A stretch of 63,707 bases of DNA, from NCBI GenBank assembly GCA_027488735.1, contig JAIYBB010000009.1, positions 1 to 63,707 on the forward strand. Direction: 5' to 3'. This DNA comes from Comamonadaceae bacterium. Its GTDB lineage: Bacteria; Pseudomonadota; Gammaproteobacteria; Burkholderiales; Burkholderiaceae_C. Position 1 is the first letter of the stretch, and each line of letters opens with the position of its first letter. The notes beneath the pieces are model-generated. The model was not told the DNA's origin. It was given only the letters and a program-made list of their open reading frames with translations, and did not search any database. Made by a program: the position numbers and the translations under genes. Shown in pieces: positions 9,335 to 18,419 of this stretch.

Positions 9335-9846
9335 ATTTGACCGAACTCACCCAACGACTGTCCGAAGTTTTGCTGCAACGCGGTTGGATGCTGGCCACCG
9401 CTGAAAGCTGCACCGGCGGCATGGTCAGCGCAGGCTGCACAGCGCTGGCCGGTTCCAGCCAATGGTTTGAACGTGGCTTTGTGAGCTACAGCAATGACGC
9501 CAAACATGACATGCTGGGCGTGCCCACTGCTTTGATTGACAAGCACGGCGCGGTCAGTGAAGAGGTGGCTCAAGCCATGGTCTTGGGCGCCTTGAACCAC
9601 AGCAAAGCGCAGGTCGCGTTGGCTGTCACCGGTATCGCTGGGCCCACCGGCGGCAGCCACACCAAACCTGTGGGCACCGTGTGTTTTGCCTGGGCTTTGC
9701 CCAGCGATACAGGCCCCACCTTGGGCGCTGAAACCGCATGGGTGAAAGTGCAAACCTGTCATTTCGAAGGCGACCGTGCAGCGGTGCGGCAAGCCACGCA
9801 CTTGCATGCCATTCAGCGTTTACTCGAGCTATGGCATCAACGATGA
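9331..9846 (+). CDS. pncC: Nicotinamide-nucleotide amidase (CinA C-terminal domain)
   Basis: Deamidates NMN to nicotinic acid mononucleotide in NAD recycling. This is the stand-alone CinA C-terminal domain, showing [12 protein letters not shown] and [23 protein letters not shown] 9331 overlaps the pgpA stop (ATGA) and gives 171 residues. A short insert relative to the family lies around [13 protein letters not shown]. Its 3' end overlaps the 3' end of the convergent pterin dehydratase gene by 18 bases. Confidence 0.93.
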   Translation: MNLTELTQRLSEVLLQRGWMLATAESCTGGMVSAGCTALAGSSQWFERGFVSYSNDAKHDMLGVPTALIDKHGAVSEEVAQAMVLGALNHSKAQVALAVTGIAGPTGGSHTKPVGTVCFAWALPSDTGPTLGAETAWVKVQTCHFEGDRAAVRQATHLHAIQRLLELWHQR

Positions 9847-10530
9847 GTGGTGGGCGAGCAAGACCAGCGAATCAGCCCCTGCCCGCCAGACGAACGTGAA
9901 CCGGGCATCTGCAAGCGCAGGCTGTTCGTTTTCCACAGACGCAAACTGGTAAATGCCGTTGCTGATTTGCATGCCGGGGTATTGACTGAGTTGCTGCGAC
10001 AAGACGCTCACACGCACTTTTCTGCCTGACTCAAACACCACTTTGAAATAACCGCGAATGCCAGTTTGTCCGCCGGTCCAAACATGTGAGCGCGTGCCCC
10101 ACAACACCGCATCCTCGGCGTAGCAAGCGGTGATCGCCGCCAAGTCTTCATGGTTGAATGCGTGCACCCATTGCTGCAAACCTGAAGGCAGGACTTCCTT
10201 GTTTTGAGGCGCAAGGCCGGAGTCCGCTTGATGACGGTAAATAGCCGTCATGGCTTTTGCCAAGTTGAAGTCCAGTGCGGTCAAACCACCGGCATCATGG
10301 GTGATCAGTCGAGCCGATACGCGGTTGTAAACATTCGACCATTCGGGATGGTGGTTCATTTGCTCGGCCATCTGCGCCGTCGCCGTCATGAATGCGAAGG
10401 CATGTTGAAAATCTTTGAATTTCCAATCTGCATGCAAGGCTTGGTCTTGAAGCCGCCATGTGTTGTGCGGATCAGCCAGCAGTTCCTGCATCGATTGCTG
10501 AACTTGTGGCTGCGTCAACAAATCTGCCAT
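9829..10530 (-). CDS. Pterin-4a-carbinolamine dehydratase fused to an NTF2/SnoaL-like domain
   Basis: Residues 1-95 are a 4a-hydroxytetrahydrobiopterin dehydratase. [13 protein letters not shown] and then H nine residues after Tyr match the family signature exactly (E-x3-HHP-x5-Y-x9-H). Residues about 110-230 form a separate alpha+beta domain, [20 protein letters not shown] followed by later WRAG, typical of NTF2-like SnoaL/DUF4440 proteins. PCDs are normally about 100 residues, so the fusion is unusual. No phenylalanine hydroxylase is nearby. The pterin function is well supported; the role of the second domain is unknown. Confidence 0.85.
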   Translation of the reverse strand: MADLLTQPQVQQSMQELLADPHNTWRLQDQALHADWKFKDFQHAFAFMTATAQMAEQMNHHPEWSNVYNRVSARLITHDAGGLTALDFNLAKAMTAIYRHQADSGLAPQNKEVLPSGLQQWVHAFNHEDLAAITACYAEDAVLWGTRSHVWTGGQTGIRGYFKVVFESGRKVRVSVLSQQLSQYPGMQISNGIYQFASVENEQPALADARFTFVWRAGADSLVLLAHHSSLMP

Positions 10531-10602
10531 ACCTGCCCCGGTGGTGAAAACGGGACAGTGTATGGCTGCACGAAGACAAAAATGTGAGTGACTACCCGAG
10601 TT

Positions 10603-12351
10603 TCAGCGCCAAGCTTTGGTCAATTCAAACGCAGCGCTTACGCGTTTAGAACTGGCATATGCGCTTGGGGCGGTGTGCAGCGGTCGAGCCCAACTGAGCG
10701 CGGCGCGCCAGTTATCCGGGCCGGTCCAGTTCAACCCCACACCTATACCGCTGAGGCTTTCTTTATTCGTGCCCTTGTCCCATGGGCGCTGGTTGATTTT
10801 GGCTTTTCCTGCCTCGATAAACAGAGTTGCAAACCATTGACCGCGAAGGTTCAAATGGGGTGGCGGCTCAGGCAGTAATTGACTCAGTTCAGCGCCGAAG
10901 AACAAGCCAGAGTCACCCGACAGGGTGCCCGACTCGTAAGCACGCACACTTCGCGGCCCGCCAAGATAAAACTTCTGTGAGGAATCTAGATTGGTGAAAG
11001 CCCATTGTGAATCCACATTGAACAACAGGCTTGTGGTCGGACGGATAACTTGTTGGCGAAACGCACTGAATCTGAGGTGTTCAAACTTGCCTTTGTGTTT
11101 GGCAGATTTATCGTTCAACTTTTCGGCGTCTGCATCGTCAAAACCCAACTCGCCGACAGTCAGTTGAGCATTCCATAGGGTTTGACCTCCGCCCATCCAC
11201 GCATCTGATTTGTCGGCGTTCAAGCTGAGGTTGACGGCATGGATGGTTCTGTCTGTTTGGATTGTTCCACTGCCTTGGTGGTCTTCCAAGACCATGCGAT
11301 CAACATTCATCTTCATCGCCATATTGCGAGTTTGGCTTCGCTGCAACTGATACTTACCCCAAAACCCTCGTTGCCTGACTGATCCAGATGAGTTTGTAGT
11401 GGTTGCAACATCACCCAGGGTATATTGCAAATTCGAAACAGCCGTACCCGCCATCCAACCAGGATAAGCCAATGGCGCTTCAAAACTGATGCGCTTGTAG
11501 TTCAGCAAGTCGCCGGTAGACAACCATTTGATGTCAATCAAATCGCCTTGGCGAAAGGGATTGTTCCACTGCAAGCCCAAATAAGTGCGATCGCGCCCCG
11601 TGTATTTGCTGCCATGGTTGTCATACATTATTTGCGCATTGAGCGGGGTTTCGGCCTTGGCCTGCACCTCTAGGTCTGATGAAACAGTGACTTGTCCACG
11701 TTTAATGGTGAAATGTGGATCAACCCCATGTATATCGCTGAGCATCAAGCTGACTGTATCGATTTGCGCCTGCTGCACTTGTTGTCCTGGCTTGATTTCA
11801 TCAACGACACGCTCAATCACCTGATCTGAGACTTGGCTTGTGTTGACAATTTGTACACTGCCCCAGACAGCTTCCAATATGAATATCTGAACCGCGCCCT
11901 CTTCAATCACCTGATCTGGAATCAATGCACGCGCCAACGGATAGCCTTGACTTCTGTAAAAGGCAGTGATTTTTTCAATTCCGGCTTCAAGTTGCTCAAG
12001 CGTCATGGAGGTACCTTCTAGAGAGTTCACCAAAGCGTGTAGTTGTTCTTTAGAAAACACTGTATTTCCATTGATGATTAACTGAGAGACTTCAAATGCA
12101 TCTGGCCCGGCTTGTGCCTTCTCTTGCAAATTTTCCAGGCCTTTGATTTCTTGGCTCTTTTCTTTGCTTTTCATCGGGGCAGGGATGTCAAGGAATAAGC
12201 CACCGGCATTCGGTTTATTGTCTGATGCCATAGACAAGGTGTGCCAACCCAGCACACAAAAACAGACCAAACTCCAGCACCCCAATTGCAGGCCATGCCA
12301 GACACTCAGGTTCGACGATTCATCACAGGACTGATGACAAGAACAGACCAT
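10603..12351 (-). CDS. Two-partner secretion outer-membrane transporter (ShlB/FhaC family)
   Basis: TpsB protein that would carry the TpsA adhesin across the outer membrane. N-terminal signal region with hydrophobic stretch (residues 17-41). A POTRA_2 domain follows at about 88-165 (FEVSQLIINGNTVFS to IFILEAVWGS), then a second POTRA and a 16-strand barrel with YLGLQWNNPFRQGD and the loop-6 motif LGGPRSVRAYESG. The family motif is usually VRGY, so Gly is replaced by Ala. It lies 60 bases after tpsA. The start is enclosed by a 12-bp inverted repeat and has no clear ribosome site. Confidence 0.92.
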   Translation of the reverse strand: MVCSCHQSCDESSNLSVWHGLQLGCWSLVCFCVLGWHTLSMASDNKPNAGGLFLDIPAPMKSKEKSQEIKGLENLQEKAQAGPDAFEVSQLIINGNTVFSKEQLHALVNSLEGTSMTLEQLEAGIEKITAFYRSQGYPLARALIPDQVIEEGAVQIFILEAVWGSVQIVNTSQVSDQVIERVVDEIKPGQQVQQAQIDTVSLMLSDIHGVDPHFTIKRGQVTVSSDLEVQAKAETPLNAQIMYDNHGSKYTGRDRTYLGLQWNNPFRQGDLIDIKWLSTGDLLNYKRISFEAPLAYPGWMAGTAVSNLQYTLGDVATTTNSSGSVRQRGFWGKYQLQRSQTRNMAMKMNVDRMVLEDHQGSGTIQTDRTIHAVNLSLNADKSDAWMGGGQTLWNAQLTVGELGFDDADAEKLNDKSAKHKGKFEHLRFSAFRQQVIRPTTSLLFNVDSQWAFTNLDSSQKFYLGGPRSVRAYESGTLSGDSGLFFGAELSQLLPEPPPHLNLRGQWFATLFIEAGKAKINQRPWDKGTNKESLSGIGVGLNWTGPDNWRAALSWARPLHTAPSAYASSKRVSAAFELTKAWR

Positions 12352-12381
12352 GAATACACTGAGTTATTTTGATGAATCGTC
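12314..12381 (-). repeat. 12-bp inverted repeat around the tpsB start codon
   Basis: GACGATTCATCA (12314-12325) and TGATGAATCGTC (12370-12381) are perfect reverse complements 44 bases apart. In the mRNA they would form a 12-bp stem with the tpsB ATG (12351) in the loop. This could limit or time TpsB translation. Seen directly; function inferred. Confidence 0.6.
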
Positions 12382-12411
12382 AAGCCAATTTTGAGAGGCT
12401 GATGCTTATGC

Positions 12412-14709
12412 TTACTTGAGAAATGCGGTCGTTGGCAATTTTTTTTGCGAAGCCGGTTTGCATTTCAGCGTTTTGACCTGTCCGCCTGAATTTAAAATAC
12501 AGTCAAAAAACCAATACCCATCTTGAAGGTCCCCCATACGCAATTCAGTATTGACTCTTTGGGCATCACTTGCCGTGAAGGTATCCACAATTTCCGTATA
12601 AATATCTTGTATTGCTTTACTTTCCGATACCACCGCATCTTCAGTGTTAGCTTCTGCTGGCGGGACTATTGGTCGCCGTCCAAAGGGCCGACGAGGTGGT
12701 TGTGCATTTTTCAAGGTCAAAGCAGTTTTATTGGCTTCGCTCTGTACAAAATCATAATTGTCCGACGTCAGTCCTTGCCCCACGACGGCATGATTTCCCT
12801 CGGGCGTCTCAGAGGTCGCCTCGGTGGTCCACCACAATTCGCCTTGCGTCGAATTTTCCAACGTATCGTCCTGCACAAATCCGGTCACCTTACCTGTCAA
12901 ATTCGTGATTGGTTGATTGACCTGCCGCTCTACTTTGTCAGCCACATAGGTCAACTCCCCGGGAATAATCGTCACAGAATTTTCTTGAAGCCTGTTGAAA
13001 TCGACCGGCAAGTAATTGTTGATATCAAAGCTTTGGCTTTGCAATAGATTGATCTCTACCAATACCCTGGCTGGATTGACAAGGCTGCGACTGGTGTTCT
13101 TGCTATTGGCTCTTCCTGTAGCCCCAAATATTTCTCCATTGACACCTGTGACTTGCACATTACTCAACGCGGTACCGCCGTCATATGTTTTAGAGCCATT
13201 CAAGGCGGTGTAAGTGGCCGGCGTGATATTGGATGTTGTGGTGGATTGACCCTCAATAAAGTAATTACCGCCATTGGCACCGCCGGTGGTGCCAGTTATA
13301 GCCACTTGCTTGTTATCACCGACATCTTTGGTATCAAAAGTGCCACTGATATTCAACGCAACGGTACCTTGATCAGCAGCAAAGATACCGCTGGCTTGCA
13401 TGTTGCTAAGGTTCATAGAAGCGACTTGATTGCCGTCGTAGACCTTGCTGTCAGCGGTAATGCCATTGACCGAGATGGGTGCTTTATGAATTTGAACTTG
13501 CGATCCGCTGGTGTCATATTTGATCAGGTAGCCCAATTGGTCAGAATACAAACCGTTGTCAATGACCGCTTGCGTGCCGGCATTTTTGGATGTCAACACA
13601 TAATTTGGCGTGCCTTGCAATTTTGCAAGTACGTTTGCCTGATCCACAATACTTGCGACTCCTCTGTACGCTATGTCTGCGTTATAAGTTTGTGAATCGC
13701 TTGCTTTGATTGCGACCGTCAAGGGCGTCATAAAACTTTTCAGCAATGGTGTGGTTTTGCCTTCATAGTTTGTCCAATTTTCTGAAAAATTAAATCCTTC
13801 AAAATTGACCGATTCACGCATTTCCTGGCTTGTTAAGCCTAGTGATGACTGCATGTATGTGCTTGAACTTTCGGACTGAAAACCGACGCCTTCTTCCGTG
13901 GTGCTTTTATTCCAATAGGTATTTTTTATATTGTTTATTCCAAATAATCCGCTTGCAATTCCAGCAGAATACTCAGATGAATTTGAAATATCCGAAAAAA
14001 TATTTTCAAGCTTTAAATTTCGCCCGATTCCAATGATTCCTGCGGCGTCGATAGCGTCTATTTCGCCGGCAGCATAACTATTTTCAATCTCTGTATCAAA
14101 CCTTGCCCCAACCATTCCCCCGGCAAGTTCTATATCGCCACTCATTTTTACGTTTGCAAAACTATTTTTTATGCTTGTACGGTTTGTTAGTCCAGTCAAT
14201 CCACCAAAATAAATGGAACCCGTGTCATTTACCAATCCATTGAATCGTCCTGATCTTATGTCTCCACTGGTTATTTCTGTGAACGCATAACTGCTATCTA
14301 ATGAGGCATCTCTTGCCCAGCCTACCAATCCGCCTACATTGTTTTTTCCACTTATTCGCCCTGTTACATAGCTGTTTTTTATCTCTCCATTTCTAAATTC
14401 TCCAACCAAGCCGCCAACAGATCCATATGTTTGACCATCAATTGTTCTGGGTGAGATGACTACTTTTGAAGAACTGTCAATAATATTTCCGTCTCGAAAA
14501 AATCCCGCCACGCCACCCATATCTCCATCGCCTTGAATCATTCCTGAGGTGTGGCTGTTTTCAATCAAACTGTTGAACCCAGAGCCGACCAATCCGCCCA
14601 CACTGACAGAGCCTGTGATGTCTAGGCCTTCGAGTTTGAGGTTTCTGATCAAGGCATTCTTTATTGTTCCAAATAAACCAACGGAGTTGGTGACCCTGTC
14701 AATTTTCAA
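12412..14709 (-). pseudogene. TpsA adhesin, distal part after an in-frame stop
   Basis: This reading frame continues the same frame as the upstream tpsA part and is cut off from it by one TGA at 14769-14767. It holds repeated GLUG-type motifs (VGGLVGEFRNGEIKNSY, VGGLVGWARDASLDSSY and others, residues 30-280). A central linker and YDG-type domains follow (KVYDGNQVASM, KTYDGGTALSNV), then a Pro/Arg-rich segment and a short cysteine-containing tail. The first usable codon is a TTG, so separate expression is unlikely. With the stop repaired the whole protein would be about 1,334 residues. Base composition from 13.8 to 14.7 kb is notably AT-rich compared with neighbours. Confidence 0.85.
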
Positions 14710-14766
14710 TCCTGTGATGCTGTTGCCAAGCCCTTCAAATATTCCCGTGAACTGATTGCTTTGGTC

Positions 14767-16416
14767 TCATATGGGATTGAAGCCAAGCCCGTTGTTCCAG
14801 CGAGCAGTTGACGATGCATCTATGTCTGCGCCTAATACGAAATTGCCGCCCAAATTTCCATTGATACCTTGCAAGTCTTTGCCGCTTCTACTCCCCTGAT
14901 CGCCCAGTCGCGTGATGACGTAATAGTTTTTCACTCCACCCGAGCTGCCCAGTTGTGTGCTGAAGTTGTTTCCTTCCATCAAGCTCACTGGCGCTTTTAC
15001 CGTGTACGCGGATTTCACACCTGCAACCGTTCCGTTTGTGCTTGCTTGGCCATACGCCAGTGACAATTGGCCGTTGGGGTTTGTAGCATTCAGGGCAGCA
15101 TCTATGGCGATGTTTTTGTGCGCGACCAATGACAGCTTGCTTGGCGCATTCCAAGCGACTGGCGTGTCTATTTGCAGATCTTTGTCTGTGAACAGACTGA
15201 CATTGCTGTGATTCAAAGCTTCACCTAAAGCTGTACCACTGATCATGCTGCTGAGCTTGGAGTCAGGCGTGTTTTGTGCGGCATTGCTTTGCTCCAGCGA
15301 CCATGTACCCCAGCTTTGTGCTGTCGAACGTGTGTCCACCCGTGTGCTGTCGCTGACTTTGATCACGCTGGCTTGTGTATGGACAGTGCCGCCTTCACCA
15401 AGGTTACCGCCTGAGGCATTCAGTGTTCCGCTGAGATGCAACTGACCATCCTTTGCTGCAGAACTGAGGACGATACGTCCTTTAGAAATGGTCGTTGTTC
15501 TGGCTTGCATGACACCGGTGTTGTTCACCACTGACGCCAGTGCGCTGTTAGCCGCCCCTGCGCTCAACACCAGCTGCCCCCCATCTGCTTGCATCACACC
15601 GCCGTTGACCGCCATCGCGTTCAATTGGTTTTGATCAACACTGAGACTGATCAGGCTATTTCCTGATAATTTGAGCTGAATGTTGCTACCTGCTGTCAGC
15701 GCCACCGTTCCCCTTTCAGCGGTAGAGATACTGCCAGTGTTTTTCACATGGTGGCCAACCAAGGCGACATAACCACCATGCTTGGTACCGGCTTCTTCGG
15801 TGCTGTCAAAACCAGCGTTGATAACACCTTGGTTTTCTACAGTTGCGGTGCTATTTCCAGTGAATCTGTAGTTGAAGAAAGGAAAACCCAGAGGATTGGC
15901 TGTGTCTAACGCAGAGGCCACCAGACCGCCCACATTCACCTGTGCGTTTTTGCCAAAAAATAAACCATTGGGATTGATCAACCAAACATGGCCGTTGGCA
16001 TTGATGTTTCCCAGAATGTGCGAGCCCTGTGAATCCAAAATACGGTTAACAGCCATCGACGCGTCAGACGGTTGAACGAAATTAACCGTTTCGTTGAGAC
16101 CTACATTGAAACTGTCCCAGTGAATCACGAGTGGGGCAAGCGACGTTTGTTTGACTGTGGTGACTTTGGCATCGGTAAGGCCGGTGCTGTTGATTGACCC
16201 ACTGCCTGATTTCACAACACCGCCTGTGGGTTCAGCTGTTGAAAAGCCAGGTGATATGGCTCCACCCAACATGAGCACCAGTGATGACAAAACCGCAGAG
16301 TGCTTGTGCTTTGGTTGTTCGCCAAAAAGCATGCGCGTATGTGCGGACTGCGTGGTTTGTCGCAGCAGTATGCACACCTCAATGAAGCATTTATGTATCA
16401 ATGCATGTATGTTCAT
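14767..16416 (-). CDS. Filamentous haemagglutinin-type TpsA adhesin, N-terminal part (truncated by TGA)
   Basis: Secreted adhesin of a two-partner system. ATG 16416 follows GGGGGTG. There is a long signal peptide (about 60 residues) of the extended ESPR type, ending near STAEPTGG. The TPS domain then spans about 65-310, with VNRILDSQGSHILGNINANG and LINPNGLFFGKNAQVNVGGLVAS. The rest is beta-helix-like. Translation stops after FNPI where homologous proteins read on with Gly (PIG), so GGA appears to have become TGA. The 549-residue product still contains all secretion signals and could be exported. The paired transporter is tpsB downstream. Confidence 0.88.
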   Translation of the reverse strand: MNIHALIHKCFIEVCILLRQTTQSAHTRMLFGEQPKHKHSAVLSSLVLMLGGAISPGFSTAEPTGGVVKSGSGSINSTGLTDAKVTTVKQTSLAPLVIHWDSFNVGLNETVNFVQPSDASMAVNRILDSQGSHILGNINANGHVWLINPNGLFFGKNAQVNVGGLVASALDTANPLGFPFFNYRFTGNSTATVENQGVINAGFDSTEEAGTKHGGYVALVGHHVKNTGSISTAERGTVALTAGSNIQLKLSGNSLISLSVDQNQLNAMAVNGGVMQADGGQLVLSAGAANSALASVVNNTGVMQARTTTISKGRIVLSSAAKDGQLHLSGTLNASGGNLGEGGTVHTQASVIKVSDSTRVDTRSTAQSWGTWSLEQSNAAQNTPDSKLSSMISGTALGEALNHSNVSLFTDKDLQIDTPVAWNAPSKLSLVAHKNIAIDAALNATNPNGQLSLAYGQASTNGTVAGVKSAYTVKAPVSLMEGNNFSTQLGSSGGVKNYYVITRLGDQGSRSGKDLQGINGNLGGNFVLGADIDASSTARWNNGLGFNPI

Positions 16417-16549
16417 TGTTCACCCCCAAACTGAACTACATTTAGTTTATTGCATTGCTACTAAATAGTGAATTTATTTTTTTTATAATTTACAATTTAT
16501 TAAAATTTAAATTAATAATAAATAGATAGCATTAATTTAATTGGGTCGT
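16417..16549 (-). promoter_or_regulatory. AT-rich upstream region of the tps locus
   Basis: The 133 bases between the PIN gene and tpsA are far richer in A and T than anything else in the window, with long A and T runs (16471-16530). It most likely holds the tpsA promoter and may attract nucleoid proteins such as H-NS/MvaT-type silencers. I could not fix one promoter because many -10-like sequences overlap. Confidence 0.45.
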
Positions 16550-17011
16550 TTATGTCTTTCCAGACCATTCTGCTGTTGTCTTTACACCAAAAGCCGTTAG
16601 CCGCGTGCGCAGTTTCAAGACCAGTTTGTCCTTGCTAAGCAATATCGCTGAATGGGCCACCGCCAAGTCGATGAATTTCTGATCATCCGGATCCTTGCAG
16701 ACAACAGCCGAGCGCGGGGCATCATTCGCAGACAGGCTCAGCCTGTCAAACGCATCCATCACTGCTTGCAGGCTGAGCCCTTCTTTTTCTCGTCGCAAGG
16801 CAATGTGTGCGTAGTTGAGAACCCGCATCAGTTCCTCTCGCATGGCTGCAGTCGCCAGCCAGCGCAACTGTCCGATTTCCAAAGCAGCAAGCAAGTTCAG
16901 CGTGGCCGGATTTCGGTAGACCCAGATGTCCAGCAGGACATTGGTGTCAATGACGATGCAAGGTGTGTCATCTGCCGCGTGCAATGAAATGCCTGTGCCG
17001 CTCTTCACCAT
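16550..17011 (-). CDS. PIN-domain protein, putative toxin component
   Basis: Putative single-strand RNase of the PIN superfamily (TIGR00305-like). Acidic metal ligands are visible: Asp in CIVIDTNVLLD, Glu in MREELMRVLNY, and Asp residues in CKDPDDQKFIDLA, then SKDK. The called ATG 17011 gives 153 residues and avoids overlap with the methyltransferase gene; a longer frame reaches 17128. No antitoxin-like small gene lies next to it, so a toxin role is not shown. This family is often a solitary chromosomal gene in betaproteobacteria. Confidence 0.8.
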   Translation of the reverse strand: MVKSGTGISLHAADDTPCIVIDTNVLLDIWVYRNPATLNLLAALEIGQLRWLATAAMREELMRVLNYAHIALRREKEGLSLQAVMDAFDRLSLSANDAPRSAVVCKDPDDQKFIDLAVAHSAILLSKDKLVLKLRTRLTAFGVKTTAEWSGKT

Positions 17012-17054
17012 GTCCGAATCAGTGCGATGCCAAGCAAACGCGATTGCGATATTT

Positions 17055-18419
17055 TCATGGCATCCCTGCTGGCGCACCATCGGTATCCGGCGTTTTATCT
17101 TTTCTTGCTGAACCGGCTTGCATGTCAAAGCGGAACATGCGGCATTCGATAGGACCGTTCCACATCGGCACTTTGCGCGATTCTTTCAAACGCATGCGGC
17201 CCGGCAATTTCAAATCCGGTGTCAACACCCAGGCACGCCAACCGGCGTAGTTCTTTTTCCAATGGCTGGCAAGTTGGCTGAAGAAGTCGCCACCGTCTTC
17301 TACCTGTCCGGATTCGCGGCCCGCTTTGGGGCTGCTGTCTGTCTCGTATTCATCATCCAATGTCTCTGCCGTGCGAACGCCGCGTCTGGATGTACCCGCC
17401 ACACCGGCGGTCTCGATGCGCTCGCCATACGGCGGGTTGACCAACATGACGCCGGGCAAATCGCCGGGCGGCATGCGTTGCAGCGCGTCGCCGCCACGCA
17501 ACTCAATGACATGCGCCACACCGGCGCGCTCGGCATTGCGCTTGGCGAAATCAACCATGCGAAAAGCCACATCACTGGCAAACACTTTGGCGCGCGGCGC
17601 GCATTCTTGTGCTTTTGCCTGTTCTTTGAGTTGCTGCCAGACATGGGCATCGAACATGCGCAAACGCTCAAAACCAAATCGCCTGTGTGCGCCTGCCGCC
17701 ATGCGACACGCGATTTGCGCGGCTTCAATCGCGATGGTGCCACTGCCGCAACACGGGTCGTACAAAGCCAGCCCTTGATCCACACCAGCCAATGGCATGA
17801 CCGCAGGGCGTGTTTCACCGGGCGCATACACCGGTGGCATGCTCCATGCGCTCGCGGCCAGCATGGCGGCGGCCAAGGTTTCTTTCAGCGGCGCGTCGCC
17901 CTTGTCTTCGCGCCAGCCGCGTTTGAACAAAGGCTCGCCGCTGGTGTCCAAATAAATGGTTTGGGTTTTCTCGCTCAGGTGCAAATGCACACGCACCGCC
18001 GGGCGTTGCGTGTCCACGTCCGGGCGCACACCGGTTTTCTCGCGGAACCGGTCGGCGATGGCATCTTTCACGCGCAGCGCGGCAAAGTTGAGGCTTTTGA
18101 GCGGGCTGTGTTGCGCGGTGAAATCGATGCGAAAACTCTCGCGCGGCGTGAACCACATTTCCCACGCCACCGCAGAAGCGGCGTTGTAAATGTCTTGCTC
18201 ATTCAAGTACGGCGCTTGGGCCAGTTGAATCAACACCCGCATGCCTAAGCGGCTGTGTAAATTGAGCAGCAACGCATCCCGCCATGACGCTTGCAATTGC
18301 ACACCACCTCTGAGGGTTTGCATGGCAGATGACGGCAAGCCGGTGATTTGCGCGACTTCGGCCGCCAGATACGCCTCTACCCCGGCGGCGCAGGGGACAA
18401 ACAAATTCAATGCATTCAA
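17055..18419 (-). CDS. THUMP-domain class I SAM-dependent RNA methyltransferase (RlmL/YcbY N-terminal type)
   Basis: Predicted 23S rRNA m2G methyltransferase. An N-terminal ferredoxin-like/THUMP part comes first, and the SAM-binding motif LYDPCCGSGTIAIEAA is near residue 220. The catalytic VNPPYGER is near residue 330 and the C-terminal signature is NGPIECRMFRFDM. A hydrophilic insert follows NPPYGER. No ATG exists near the expected N-terminus; TTG 18419 overlaps the rpoN stop (TTGA) and is preferred, with TTG 18410 as alternative. It lacks the RlmK half found in E. coli RlmKL. Confidence 0.9.
   Translation of the reverse strand: MNALNLFVPCAAGVEAYLAAEVAQITGLPSSAMQTLRGGVQLQASWRDALLLNLHSRLGMRVLIQLAQAPYLNEQDIYNAASAVAWEMWFTPRESFRIDFTAQHSPLKSLNFAALRVKDAIADRFREKTGVRPDVDTQRPAVRVHLHLSEKTQTIYLDTSGEPLFKRGWREDKGDAPLKETLAAAMLAASAWSMPPVYAPGETRPAVMPLAGVDQGLALYDPCCGSGTIAIEAAQIACRMAAGAHRRFGFERLRMFDAHVWQQLKEQAKAQECAPRAKVFASDVAFRMVDFAKRNAERAGVAHVIELRGGDALQRMPPGDLPGVMLVNPPYGERIETAGVAGTSRRGVRTAETLDDEYETDSSPKAGRESGQVEDGGDFFSQLASHWKKNYAGWRAWVLTPDLKLPGRMRLKESRKVPMWNGPIECRMFRFDMQAGSARKDKTPDTDGAPAGMP

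Noticed and set aside
14767..14769. TGA in tpsA as selenocysteine or recoded Trp
   Set aside because: trpG, trpE, lptE and others end with TGA as normal stop, the protein is not a redox family, and homologous adhesins have Gly at this place.
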